From: an uncultured Bacteroides sp.
Lineage (GTDB): Bacteria; Bacteroidota; Bacteroidia; Bacteroidales; Bacteroidaceae
Assembly: GCA_944320865.1 (NCBI GenBank)
Contig: CALUJC010000030.1
Coordinates: 1-41,054, forward strand
Length of the DNA stretch: 41,054 nt
Direction: 5' to 3'
The notes below the pieces were generated by a model that was not told where the DNA came from, searched no databases, and worked only from the letters and a program-made list of their open reading frames with translations. Shown here piece after piece: positions 24,955 through 33,570 of this stretch. The first letter of the stretch is position 1; each line of letters starts with the position of its first letter. The translations under genes were made by a program, and so were the position numbers.

Positions 24955-25824
24955 ATGAAATTCGCCATATTCGGAAACAACTACCAGGCCCGCAAGTCCG
25001 TCCACGCGGCCACCCTGTTCCGCCTGCTGGAAAGCCGCCACGCCAAGCTGTGCATCTGCCGGGAGTTCCACCAGTTCCTCACCCGCGAAATGCACCTCAC
25101 CCTGCCCCCTGCCGAACTGTTTGACGGAGATGATTTTCAAGCCGACATGGTCATCAGCCTCGGGGGCGACGGCACTTTCCTGAAAGCTGCCAGCCGGGTA
25201 GGAGCCAAAGGCGTCCCCATCCTGGGCATTAATACCGGCCGTCTGGGCTTCCTGGCCGACATCTCCCCCGAGGAAATGGAAGAGACCCTGGACGAGATAT
25301 ACAACAACCATTACAAGATAGAAGAACGCAGCGTGCTGCAACTGCATTGCAACAACGAACGGTTGATGCAGTCGCCCTATGCCCTCAACGAAATAGCCGT
25401 GCTGAAGCGCGACAGCTCGTCGATGATAAGCATCCACACTGCCATCAACGGCGCCCCCCTCACCACCTACCAGGCCGACGGACTCATCATAGCCACCCCC
25501 ACCGGCTCCACCGCCTACTCGCTGAGCGTGGGAGGCCCCATCATCGTGCCCCACAGCAAGACCATCGCCATCACCCCTGTGGCACCCCACAGCCTCAACA
25601 TGCGCCCCATCGTCATCTGCGACGACTGGGAAATCACCCTCGACGTCGAAAGCCGCAGCCACAACTTCCTCGTGGCCATCGACGGACGCAGCGAGTCGTG
25701 CAAAGAAAACACCCGCCTCTCCATCTCGCGCGCCAACTACAGCATCAAGGTGGTAAAGCGTTTCAACCACATCTTCTTCGACACGCTGAGAACAAAGATG
25801 ATGTGGGGGGCGGATGTGCGATAG
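24955..25824 (+). CDS. nadK: NAD kinase
   Basis: Phosphorylates NAD to NADP in the cytoplasm. The 289-residue protein has the ATP-NAD kinase signature SLGGDGTFL (GGDGT at 70-74), [12 protein letters not shown] (89-100), the NE pair at N145/E146 (ALNEIAVL), and the substrate-binding [15 protein letters not shown] (175-189). The start [10 protein letters not shown] is family-typical. It is a plus-strand gene between pdxJ (divergent) and an unrelated secreted-protein gene (convergent, 31 bases between stops, no evident terminator). Confidence 0.96.
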   Translation: MKFAIFGNNYQARKSVHAATLFRLLESRHAKLCICREFHQFLTREMHLTLPPAELFDGDDFQADMVISLGGDGTFLKAASRVGAKGVPILGINTGRLGFLADISPEEMEETLDEIYNNHYKIEERSVLQLHCNNERLMQSPYALNEIAVLKRDSSSMISIHTAINGAPLTTYQADGLIIATPTGSTAYSLSVGGPIIVPHSKTIAITPVAPHSLNMRPIVICDDWEITLDVESRSHNFLVAIDGRSESCKENTRLSISRANYSIKVVKRFNHIFFDTLRTKMMWGADVR

Positions 25825-25855
25825 AACGGGCCACGACAAGGACACCCGCCCCTCG

Positions 25856-26761
25856 CTAATAAGCCGGGAAGAAAGCCCGGCTGCCCTCGCCACACTGCTC
25901 ACCCCGGCACAAATTGCTCATCAGTAAACCTGGGGCATACATGTAATCGTTGCCATTGATGTGAATCACTCTCCACGGATAGAGGGAACAGAAGAAGTCC
26001 TTCAACACCCCTATCCACGGCACATTGGCACCATCGGGCCAAGGAACGTCGTCCGTACTGCGATAACCCGTCACGGATGCCGCCATCTTGCAATCCTGCA
26101 GCCTGCCGTCGGCAGACACCTTGAAGTCATACATTTCCAAAGTTACGCTCTTTACCATCTGCAACTCGGGATAATCCGCCCACGGGAAACGCTCGTGAAA
26201 GGCATCCAACGCCTCCTCCAGGCCAATGCCCTCACGCTTGAAGTTACGGTAATGCTGTGATGCCGTCACCACGCCCCGCTCCAACCACATCACGCACTCC
26301 TCCTCATGATGCCGTTCGAAGCCTGCATAGGTGTTCCACAGCACCTTCCCCCTACCCAATCGCAGCTCGCCGGTAAGCCAATCGGCACAAACCACATCAT
26401 CCGCACAATACCTCCCGAACACCTGCTTCAACTCCTCCGGCCGATAATACACCGTCATGCCCATTCCGCCATCCGTATCCGGCAACTTCACCTCCACCTT
26501 CTCCAGGCAAAGTCTGCCATTCCTCACAGTCCAATGAACCACATAACCGTCCCAATTAGCGGTACTCCAAATGCGTTCTTCCGGCAGATAAGCCAACAAA
26601 GCATGGTATACAGCCGAATCCATCTCCATGGGCGCAGCCAACAAATTCCACTCCTCGCCATCTACGACAATCACGTCTCCCTGGCGAGCAGTAGCATTCA
26701 CTGCGCAAGGGAGCAGGCACCCACTCAACAAGACAATTAAAAACAAAGCATCTCTCATCAT
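25856..26761 (-). CDS. Unrecognised secreted protein
   Basis: I do not recognise this 301-residue protein. It starts with a signal peptide (MMRDALFLIVLLSGCLLPCAVNATA; an SGC at about position 15 could be read as a lipobox but lacks the usual placement). The rest is a mixed alpha/beta sequence with six or more cysteines and many tryptophans (e.g. DGEEWNLLAAPME, WSTANWDGYVVHWTV, MTVYYRPEELKQVF, WADYPELQMVKSVTLEMYDF). It is likely periplasmic or outer-membrane associated. The ATG at 26761 is preferred over 26773, because an exact -7 box at 26784-26791 would leave almost no leader for the latter. Monocistronic. Confidence 0.6.
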   Translation of the reverse strand: MMRDALFLIVLLSGCLLPCAVNATARQGDVIVVDGEEWNLLAAPMEMDSAVYHALLAYLPEERIWSTANWDGYVVHWTVRNGRLCLEKVEVKLPDTDGGMGMTVYYRPEELKQVFGRYCADDVVCADWLTGELRLGRGKVLWNTYAGFERHHEEECVMWLERGVVTASQHYRNFKREGIGLEEALDAFHERFPWADYPELQMVKSVTLEMYDFKVSADGRLQDCKMAASVTGYRSTDDVPWPDGANVPWIGVLKDFFCSLYPWRVIHINGNDYMYAPGLLMSNLCRGEQCGEGSRAFFPAY

Positions 26762-26783
26762 AGACTCAGACATATAGTTTGTA

Positions 26784-26791
26784 CAAAACTA
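26784..26791 (-). promoter_or_regulatory. -7 box for the secreted-protein gene
   Basis: TAGTTTTG on the minus strand matches TAnnTTTG exactly, 22 bases before the ATG at 26761. Confidence 0.5.
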
Positions 26792-26973
26792 ACGAAACTT
26801 TTCCCAACTTCATGTAAACATATTAGAATTCCTATATTCTCTGCACCATAATCTATAAATATTTACATGAAAAATCTTAAGTATTCCTATTTATTTACAA
26901 AATCACTCCACAAAATAATCACAACCAATTCTAAATCAATGCATTGACACACCAAACTCGCCTCAACTACGTA

Positions 26974-27071
26974 CCACCTCCGACTCTCCTCCGATACAAG
27001 TCCGACTCAAGTCCGATAATCCATGGGCGTATTGGGTCGGAGGTGGACCGTAGAAAATACGGACATGTCCG
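26974..27071. repeat. Phased TCCGA repeats with flanking inverted repeat
   Basis: TCCGA occurs at 26979, 26990, 27001 and 27012, exactly 11 bp apart, alternating TCCGACT and TCCGATA. The block is enclosed by an 11-bp inverted repeat, CCACCTCCGAC (26974-26984) with GTCGGAGGTGG (27036-27046), and is followed by the perfect palindrome CGGACATGTCCG (27060-27071). No gene lies in 26774-27297; the rest is AT-rich. Confidence 0.75.
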
Positions 27072-27188
27072 GGAGGGAATAAGGAGACGATGGCTTTTAA
27101 AATGGGCGTTTTTGTAAAAGTTTCTTTTCTATGCTATTTTTTTGAGGTGTGCATCTGATTTTCCGGGCTGGTACACTTCCGGCAAAAG

Positions 27189-27264
27189 ATTTGGTGGATA
27201 ACGGCAAAATACCGAAAAAAATTTGGTGGATACCGGCATTTTGGCCAATAAAATTTGGTGGATA
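27189..27264 (+). promoter_or_regulatory. Three iterons, exact 32-bp period, before the ATPase gene
   Basis: ATTTGGTGGATA occurs at 27189-27200, 27221-27232 and 27253-27264, identical in all 12 bases and exactly 32 bp (about three helical turns) apart. The last copy supplies the TTTG of the promoter's -33 element, so a protein bound there should affect transcription. An operator role is inference. Confidence 0.8.
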
Positions 27265-27285
27265 TACTTTTTCAAATTAATTTTG
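27254..27285 (+). promoter_or_regulatory. Promoter of the DUF4143-type ATPase gene
   Basis: TTTG at 27254-27257 (inside iteron 3) and TAATTTTG at 27278-27285 match both Bacteroides elements, with 20 bases between. Predicted start near 27292, leader about 18 bases to the ATG at 27310. Confidence 0.65.
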
Positions 27286-27309
27286 CCTATCTAATCAGTG
27301 ACGGATGCA

Positions 27310-28656
27310 ATGGAAAATAACATGATTTATTTCAAGAGAAAGATGTATGACACCATGCTCAAATGGAAAACCGAGCGTGGCGGAGACACCGCTTTGTTAA
27401 TTCAAGGGGCTCGACGCATCGGTAAATCTACCATCGCCGAAGAATTTGCCAAGCATGAATACAAGTCATACATACTGATAGACTTTTCAAAAGTCTCCCA
27501 AGAGGTAAGCGACCTGTTCAATGATTTGTCCGACTTGAACTACCTGTTTCTTAGACTGCAATTTATCTACCAAGTACAGCTGTATGAAAGGGAATCCGTT
27601 ATCATCTTTGATGAAGTGCAGTTACAGCCTTTGGCCAGGCAAGCCATAAAGCATCTGGTAAAAGACCATCGATATGATTATATCGAAACAGGCTCCTTGA
27701 TATCCGTTCGCTCCAAAAGCCGCAATATACTTGTTCCGAGCGAAGAGACGAAAGTGGACATGTACCCTATGGATTATGAAGAATTCAGATGGGCTTTGGG
27801 AGACACTGCAACCATCCCGCTGCTGCGTACCGCGTTTGAAAAGAAAATGCCCTTAGGCGATGCGGTACATCGCAAGCTGATGCGCGACTTCCGCCTGTAT
27901 ATGCTTGTCGGCGGGATGCCTCAGGCAGTATCCGCTTATATCAGAACAAACAATTTTTCTGCCGTCGATCTGGCTAAACGTGACATTATTGCTTTATACG
28001 AGGAAGATTTTGGAAAGATTGATGACACGGGGCGGGCAAAAGCCATGTATGATGCCATTCCCGCCCAACTCAGCAGAAATGCAATGCGCTATCAGGTGGG
28101 GAAAAGCATTCAAGATGAAAAAGTGGGCCGGGTGATAAACATTGTAAAGGAGATGGAGGATTCCATGACAGTAAACGTGGCCTTCCATTCAGATGACCCG
28201 AATGCCGGCCTTGCCCTGACAAAGAATGAGGAGTACTTCAAGATGTATACATCAGATACCGGACTGTTTGTTACACTTGCATTCAAGGATAGCGACATTA
28301 CCGAAAACGTTATTTACGATAAGTTGTTGAATGACAAGCTCAGTACCAACTTGGGATACGTCTATGAAAATGTGATAGCCCAAATGTTGAGGGCGACAGG
28401 AAAGAACCTGTTCTACCATACAATGTCATACGCCGAAGGCAAGAAATATTATGAAATAGACTTTGTTATTCCCGACAAGCACAAGATATCGCCCATTGAA
28501 GTCAAGTCTTCCGGATACAAAGCACATAAATCATTAGACGAGTTCTGCTCCAAGTTTTCTGACCGGATAATGAACAGGTACTTGATTTACACGAAGGATT
28601 ACAAGAGGGAAAACGGCATAGACTATATCCCCGTTTACATGACCATGTTCCTATAG
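27310..28656 (+). CDS. DUF4143-type AAA ATPase
   Basis: A cytoplasmic ATPase of the AAA_14/DUF4143 class (448 residues from the ATG at 27310; a GTG at 27298 would add four). Walker A is GARRIGKST (about residues 33-41), Walker B VIIFDEVQ (about 97-104), followed by YDYIETGSLIS, a sensor-like segment. The C-terminal domain has LGYVYENVIAQML, then YEIDFVIPDKHKISPIEVKSS, a PD-(D/E)XK-like nuclease-fold pattern (D, E, K retained). Cellular roles of this large family are unknown. The gene is visibly richer in A+T than its neighbours, stands alone on the plus strand, and ends 10 bases from the convergent RND gene, all suggesting acquisition as a unit. Confidence 0.88.
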   Translation: MENNMIYFKRKMYDTMLKWKTERGGDTALLIQGARRIGKSTIAEEFAKHEYKSYILIDFSKVSQEVSDLFNDLSDLNYLFLRLQFIYQVQLYERESVIIFDEVQLQPLARQAIKHLVKDHRYDYIETGSLISVRSKSRNILVPSEETKVDMYPMDYEEFRWALGDTATIPLLRTAFEKKMPLGDAVHRKLMRDFRLYMLVGGMPQAVSAYIRTNNFSAVDLAKRDIIALYEEDFGKIDDTGRAKAMYDAIPAQLSRNAMRYQVGKSIQDEKVGRVINIVKEMEDSMTVNVAFHSDDPNAGLALTKNEEYFKMYTSDTGLFVTLAFKDSDITENVIYDKLLNDKLSTNLGYVYENVIAQMLRATGKNLFYHTMSYAEGKKYYEIDFVIPDKHKISPIEVKSSGYKAHKSLDEFCSKFSDRIMNRYLIYTKDYKRENGIDYIPVYMTMFL

Positions 28657-28666
28657 TCCCCGGAAC

Positions 28667-31600
28667 CTATCCGCCTTTTGGGGTGCGGATATCTTTCTTC
28701 TTCAACACAAACACAGGAAGGAAGAAGAATATGCCTATGACGGACATCGCCAGCCCGCCGATGGTGCCTGCGGCCAGGGGGAACCAGAAGGCCTCCTTGT
28801 CCGTGCCTACCATGAAGGGGATGAAGCCCAAGATGGTGGACACCACCGTGAGGAATATCGGCACGACCTTGGCATTCCACGCCTTGACGTAGGCCCGCAA
28901 GGGGGTGAGGCGGGGGAAGCGGCGGCGCAGGCTGTTGTACTCGTTCAAGATGTAGATGCTGGCGTTCACCGTGATGCCGCACAGCAACACGAACGAGGCA
29001 AAGCCGCCTTGGTCGAAGTTGAGGCGGAACCAGTAGAACGTAAGGAACACCCCGATGTAGGAAACGGGGATAATGAAGATAATAGCCAGCGGCTGACGCA
29101 ACGAGTTGAACAGAATGCCGGTGATGAAGAAGATGATGGCTATCACTACCCCCAGCAGCAGGTATTGGTGGTAGTCCTTGCCGCCCCACATGTAGTACAT
29201 GTCTTCTGACTCGGCGGTATAGCCCATGGGCAGGGCGCGGTTGAATTCTTTCAGGTCTTGTTCCAGAATGCGCTTGCCCATCTCGTTGGAGCCGATGTAC
29301 TCGTATTGCAGGCACAGGCGGTATTGCTGGTTCTCCTTGGCTATCTGCTGGGGCATCTGGCCTTTCTCCACAGTGGCCAGTTCGGAGAACTTGTAGTGCT
29401 TGCCGCCCTCCGTGCCATAGGGGTAGAACTGCATGGCCCAAATGTCGTATTCGCCGGACTGGCGGGACGACAGCCTTATCTTCTCGCTGCCGGCCTCGGT
29501 GGTCACCGTGCCCACCTCCATGTCGCGCCCGAAGATGGGGCGCACGGCGGCAAAGAGCGTGGCGGCATCAATGCCCTCCTGCGCCATCCGCTGCTTGTCG
29601 AGGTTGAAGTAAAACTCCTGGTAGTCGTCTTTCCACCACGAGAACTCCGAGCTGATGTTCACCTCCTTGATGCGCCGGTGTCCCAGCAGTTTCTCTTTCA
29701 GCCGCTCGGCCCACTCATACAGTTCGTCGTAATTGTAGCCGTACATCACCACCCGGTAGGAGCCCGCATTCTCGCGCACGTCGTTGCTGAAGCCCTGGTC
29801 CTGCAGACCATAGATGCTCCAGCTGCCGCCCCCCAGCTGGAGAGCCTTGGTTATCATGTTGGCCTTCAGGGTGTAGGGGAAACCGCTGTGCCGGCATTCT
29901 TTCTTGAAATAAATAGCTATGGAGGCGCGCAGAGGGCTGTAGATGGAGGTATGGAACTGGCGGATTTCCTTGAACTGGCTCAGGTAGGTTTCCATGCGTT
30001 TCATCAAAGCGTTCATCTGCTCCAGGGTGCTGCCGTTGGGCAGGTTGGCGTTGGCATAGAGCACAACCTCCTCGTTGCGCGTGAAGTAGCTGCCCTCATA
30101 CACCTTCTGCACAAACAGCCGCAGGGAGCCTCCCAAGGCTTTGTCGACAATGGGCTTGATGTCTTCCTTGTAGGTGGCGGAGCCCAACGTGCGGTTGTAC
30201 AGGTCAGTCCACCGCCCCTCGCCTTCCAGCTTCTCGGGCAACAGGAAAACGGGCAGACCGAAAGCCAGCACCAGCACCAGGCACACCGCCCAGCGCAGGC
30301 GGCGCACCAGACAGGCTGTCATGCGGGTATAGAAACGCGTGAAATATACGACCACACGCCTGCCGGCATAGCGGGCCGACCACCGGCGCACCCGTGGGGG
30401 CACTGCCCTGCGGAAGAGGTTGCGCCACAGTCGATGGCGACGCTTGGCGGGCCGCGTCTGTACCAGCCGTATCTTGTCTATCATGGAGGGGACAAAAAAG
30501 AGCGACACCAGCAGCGACACGGCCAGGTTGACAATGACCACCGCCGCAAAGTCCTGCAGGTTGAGGCGTATCTCCTCGTCGAGGAAGAAGATGATGACCA
30601 ACGCGCCCATGGTGGTGAGGGTGGCGGCCAGCACGGACATATAGGCCTTTAGGTTATGTCGGTGCAGAATGTGGTCGGTCATCACGATGGTACTGTCTAT
30701 CACCAGGTTGAGCGACACGGTGATGCCTGCCAGCGAGTAGAGCTGCATCTCCAGCCCGAACAGGTAATAGAAGATAACCGCCACGGAGATGTTGACCGCC
30801 AGGCTGGTCACAATAAGGAACAGATACTTCAGCCGACGGGTGATGAGCCACACGAACACCAGCAGGATGGCCACCGTGAGGGCCGTGCGGTAATATATCT
30901 TGTCCAGCTCCGCACGGATGTATTCGGTGGCATCGTAGCTGACGTGCATCTCATAGCCGGGCGGTAGCACCTGGCGGATGCTTTCCATTTCATCGTACAC
31001 CTGCGTACTGAGCTTAAGCTGGTTGGCAGACTCCTCCGCCGTAATGGAGAGGTACACGGAATTCAGCCCGTTGATGCGGTAATAGCTCTGCGGCTCCTCC
31101 TCGGCATGGGCCACGCGCACCAGCTTGTCCAGCCGCAGCATGTCGCCATCCTTTGTGGCCACCGAGATGCGGGAGGCATCGAAACGCCCGTCTTCCTCCC
31201 TTTCAGGCACCAGGGCCAGGCGTATCCACTGCTCGTCGCCCTGCCCGGTCTTTATGTTGTGGATGCCCATGAACTCGCGGCGGTAATGGTGGTCGATGGC
31301 CGTAGCAATGTCGTCCACGCTGATGCCCAGGCGACGCAGCTGCTCGCTGTCATACTCCAGCCTCCACTCCATAGGGGTGGCCCCGCTCAGCTCTATCTTG
31401 TAGATGCCGTCCAGGCGGGCCAGGCGGGGCTTGATGTGCTCTTCGGCATACTGCTGGATGAGGATGGGTGCCGAAGGGGCATTCAGCGTGAAGGAGAGGA
31501 AGGGGCGCATGGCCTCTTCATCGGGTGTCTTGACCTGGATGACGGGATAGCTCACGCCGTCGGGCAGCTCGACCCACGTCTGCCGCACAATGGTGGAGGC

Positions 31601-31918
31601 TTCGAAGCGCGCCATGTCCACGTCGGCATGTTTGTCCAGCTCCACCGTGATGTAGCCATAGCCGTTGCCCGAGGTGGAACTGATGTTTTCCACCCCCACG
31701 ATGCGCGCCAACATGGCCTCCAACCGGCTGGTGACCTCCATCTCCACCACCCGCGACGAGGCTCCCGGCATGTTGAAGCTCAGCATGAAGCCGGGCAGGC
31801 TGCGCGAAGGGTTGAGCTTGACGGGCAGCAGGGGTATGACGGCCAGCCCCACCAGTGACAGACAGACGAAGGCCACGATGAGGGTGAACGAGGAGAAAGG
31901 TAGCGTCTTGCGGTTCAT
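28667..31918 (-). CDS. RND efflux pump, second in the operon
   Basis: A 1,083-residue inner-membrane RND transporter with twelve expected helices and two large periplasmic loops. The N-terminus (SSFTLIVAFVCLSLVGLAVIPLLPVKLNPSRSLP) and repeated AIIFFITGILFNSLRQPLAIIFIIPVSYIG-type segments are typical. By hand alignment to AcrB, helix 4 retains one acidic residue (D408 in LVIDST) where AcrB has two, and helix 10 has N985 (GITVNAS) in place of the essential lysine. The proton relay is therefore non-canonical. The substrate is unknown. Its ATG overlaps the TolC-type stop as ATGA. Confidence 0.9.
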   Translation of the reverse strand: MNRKTLPFSSFTLIVAFVCLSLVGLAVIPLLPVKLNPSRSLPGFMLSFNMPGASSRVVEMEVTSRLEAMLARIVGVENISSTSGNGYGYITVELDKHADVDMARFEASTIVRQTWVELPDGVSYPVIQVKTPDEEAMRPFLSFTLNAPSAPILIQQYAEEHIKPRLARLDGIYKIELSGATPMEWRLEYDSEQLRRLGISVDDIATAIDHHYRREFMGIHNIKTGQGDEQWIRLALVPEREEDGRFDASRISVATKDGDMLRLDKLVRVAHAEEEPQSYYRINGLNSVYLSITAEESANQLKLSTQVYDEMESIRQVLPPGYEMHVSYDATEYIRAELDKIYYRTALTVAILLVFVWLITRRLKYLFLIVTSLAVNISVAVIFYYLFGLEMQLYSLAGITVSLNLVIDSTIVMTDHILHRHNLKAYMSVLAATLTTMGALVIIFFLDEEIRLNLQDFAAVVIVNLAVSLLVSLFFVPSMIDKIRLVQTRPAKRRHRLWRNLFRRAVPPRVRRWSARYAGRRVVVYFTRFYTRMTACLVRRLRWAVCLVLVLAFGLPVFLLPEKLEGEGRWTDLYNRTLGSATYKEDIKPIVDKALGGSLRLFVQKVYEGSYFTRNEEVVLYANANLPNGSTLEQMNALMKRMETYLSQFKEIRQFHTSIYSPLRASIAIYFKKECRHSGFPYTLKANMITKALQLGGGSWSIYGLQDQGFSNDVRENAGSYRVVMYGYNYDELYEWAERLKEKLLGHRRIKEVNISSEFSWWKDDYQEFYFNLDKQRMAQEGIDAATLFAAVRPIFGRDMEVGTVTTEAGSEKIRLSSRQSGEYDIWAMQFYPYGTEGGKHYKFSELATVEKGQMPQQIAKENQQYRLCLQYEYIGSNEMGKRILEQDLKEFNRALPMGYTAESEDMYYMWGGKDYHQYLLLGVVIAIIFFITGILFNSLRQPLAIIFIIPVSYIGVFLTFYWFRLNFDQGGFASFVLLCGITVNASIYILNEYNSLRRRFPRLTPLRAYVKAWNAKVVPIFLTVVSTILGFIPFMVGTDKEAFWFPLAAGTIGGLAMSVIGIFFFLPVFVLKKKDIRTPKGG

Positions 31919-33384
31919 TGTGCGTAGTCAAACTTGTCGGACAGGGAGAAGCCGGAGGCGAAGTCGAAGAGCGTCAGCTTCCGTATCTTGTAGTAATTCA
32001 GCCAATAGTCCTGCAGGGCGGAGATGTAGTTGCGCTGCGCCTCCTGCTGGCGGTTCAGGGAGAGGGTGAGGCTGCTGATGTCCGCCTTGCCGATGATGAA
32101 GCGCTGGCGCGTCTCCTCGTAGGCCAGGATGGCGAGGTCCAGGGCCTCGGAGGCGCTCTGCACCAGGCTCTGCTGGATGTTGAAGTCGTTCACGGTCATA
32201 ATGACCTCCTCCTCGATGCTTATCTCGCTCTGGCGGGAGGAGATGCGCACCACGTTGAGGTTGTTTTTGGCCATGTTGTACTTGCCTTTGCGCACGCCCC
32301 AGTCCACCAGAGGGATGGAAACGCTGACTGAGACCATGTCTTGCTGCAGGGGCTTGCGGTAGGCGCTGCCGAAGTCTTCGGCCACCTGGTTGAAACCAAT
32401 GCTGGCATTGATGCTGGCATTGAAGCGCGACTCCTTACGGGTGCGGTCCACCTCTTGCTCGGCCTCGAGGATGTCCTGGCGGAGGGAGAGGAACTGGGGA
32501 TTGTTCTCGCGGGCCATGGCCAGTGCCTGGTCCAGGGGGATGGTGAGCATCTGCGGGCGGCCGGGCAGCACGAGGCGTATGTCGGTGTCCTTGGGCAGGT
32601 TGAGGAAGGAGGCGAGCGAGAACTTGGCACGCTTCAAGGCACTGGCGGCCGTCTGCAGGGTGTTGCCGGCATTCACCCGGTCGAGCTTCAGCGTCAGCAG
32701 GTCGGCACGGCTGATGGCGGCTATCTTCAGGCGCTCCTGGCCTATGCGGTACAGGGTGTCGGTGCTCAGGGCGTTGTCCTTGGCCAGGTCATACTCGGCC
32801 TGGGCCATGGCCAGCTGGAAGAAGTAGGTGGTGGCCTGTTCGGACACCTGCTCGGCGTTGTAGATGTATTCCTTCTTCACCTTCTCATACTTCAGCGGCT
32901 CTATCTTGCGCTCCCAGCGGAAGGCGTTGTAGCCCACGAGGTCTTGCGTGTAGCCCACCTGGAAGGGGACGCTGGTGTACTGCGTGTACTTGTTGGCGCC
33001 GAAGTTTCGCATGTAACCCAGCGACGTGTTGGCATAGAAGGTACCGCCGGTGAGGTCGAAATTCTGCTGCAGCGAGAGGTTGCCGTAGGCATAGAACGAC
33101 TGCTGGCTGCGGTAGACGTCGATGTCGGCCTCCGAGTCGTAGCGGCGAGTGATGTCGCGGTAGTACTGCGCGGGGGTGAGGTCCAGCGTCAGACTGGGCA
33201 GGCGGTTGGCCTTGTAGGTGCGCCACTCCCAGTAGCCGCTGAGGTACATGTTCTTGGCACGGAAGGCTTCGAGCGAGCTGTCGTTGGCCAGGGCGATGGT
33301 CTGCTGCAGGTCCAGCGTCAGGCGTTGCTGCGCCAAGACGGGCAGGGCGCCCAGCAGGAGGGCAAGTATGAGGAGTTTCTTCAT
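31915..33384 (-). CDS. TolC-family outer-membrane channel
   Basis: A 489-residue outer-membrane efflux protein with a signal peptide (MKKLLILALLLGALPVLA). It has the two repeated halves of the TolC family. Long helical stretches include YEKVKKEYIYNAEQVSEQATTYFFQLA with DTLYRIGQERLKIAAISRADLLTLKLD in the first half, and DFNIQQSLVQSASEALDLAILAYEETRQRFIIGKADISSLT in the second. It would form the exit duct for the two RND pumps that surround it. A four-unit palindrome array lies between it and the upstream RND gene, with no -7 box seen, so it probably depends on read-through from 37823. The stop overlaps the next RND start. Confidence 0.92.
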   Translation of the reverse strand: MKKLLILALLLGALPVLAQQRLTLDLQQTIALANDSSLEAFRAKNMYLSGYWEWRTYKANRLPSLTLDLTPAQYYRDITRRYDSEADIDVYRSQQSFYAYGNLSLQQNFDLTGGTFYANTSLGYMRNFGANKYTQYTSVPFQVGYTQDLVGYNAFRWERKIEPLKYEKVKKEYIYNAEQVSEQATTYFFQLAMAQAEYDLAKDNALSTDTLYRIGQERLKIAAISRADLLTLKLDRVNAGNTLQTAASALKRAKFSLASFLNLPKDTDIRLVLPGRPQMLTIPLDQALAMARENNPQFLSLRQDILEAEQEVDRTRKESRFNASINASIGFNQVAEDFGSAYRKPLQQDMVSVSVSIPLVDWGVRKGKYNMAKNNLNVVRISSRQSEISIEEEVIMTVNDFNIQQSLVQSASEALDLAILAYEETRQRFIIGKADISSLTLSLNRQQEAQRNYISALQDYWLNYYKIRKLTLFDFASGFSLSDKFDYAQ

Positions 33385-33423
33385 TGGTTATTATTGTTTA
33401 CAAATTAGCATTCTTCTTAGATA

Positions 33424-33504
33424 AGTCCCGGACTGAGGGTACATCAGTCCGGGACTGATGTAGGATGAGTCCGGGACTCATGTGGCATCAATCCGGGACT
33501 TATG
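33424..33504. repeat. Palindrome array D, 4 units, exact 22-bp period
   Basis: Dyad centres lie at 33429, 33451, 33473 and 33495, exactly 22 bp apart. Unit 2 (CATCAGTCCGGGACTGATG, 33442-33460) and unit 3 (ATGAGTCCGGGACTCAT, 33465-33481) are perfect palindromes around one central base. Their outer bases differ but remain paired. Units 1 and 4 are imperfect. It lies between the first RND pump and the TolC-type gene. Confidence 0.88.
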
Positions 33505-33570
33505 TAGGCTCATGTCTATACACACTCATTATCAATCTATTACGAAATCATCGTCAATATAGTAATATTC

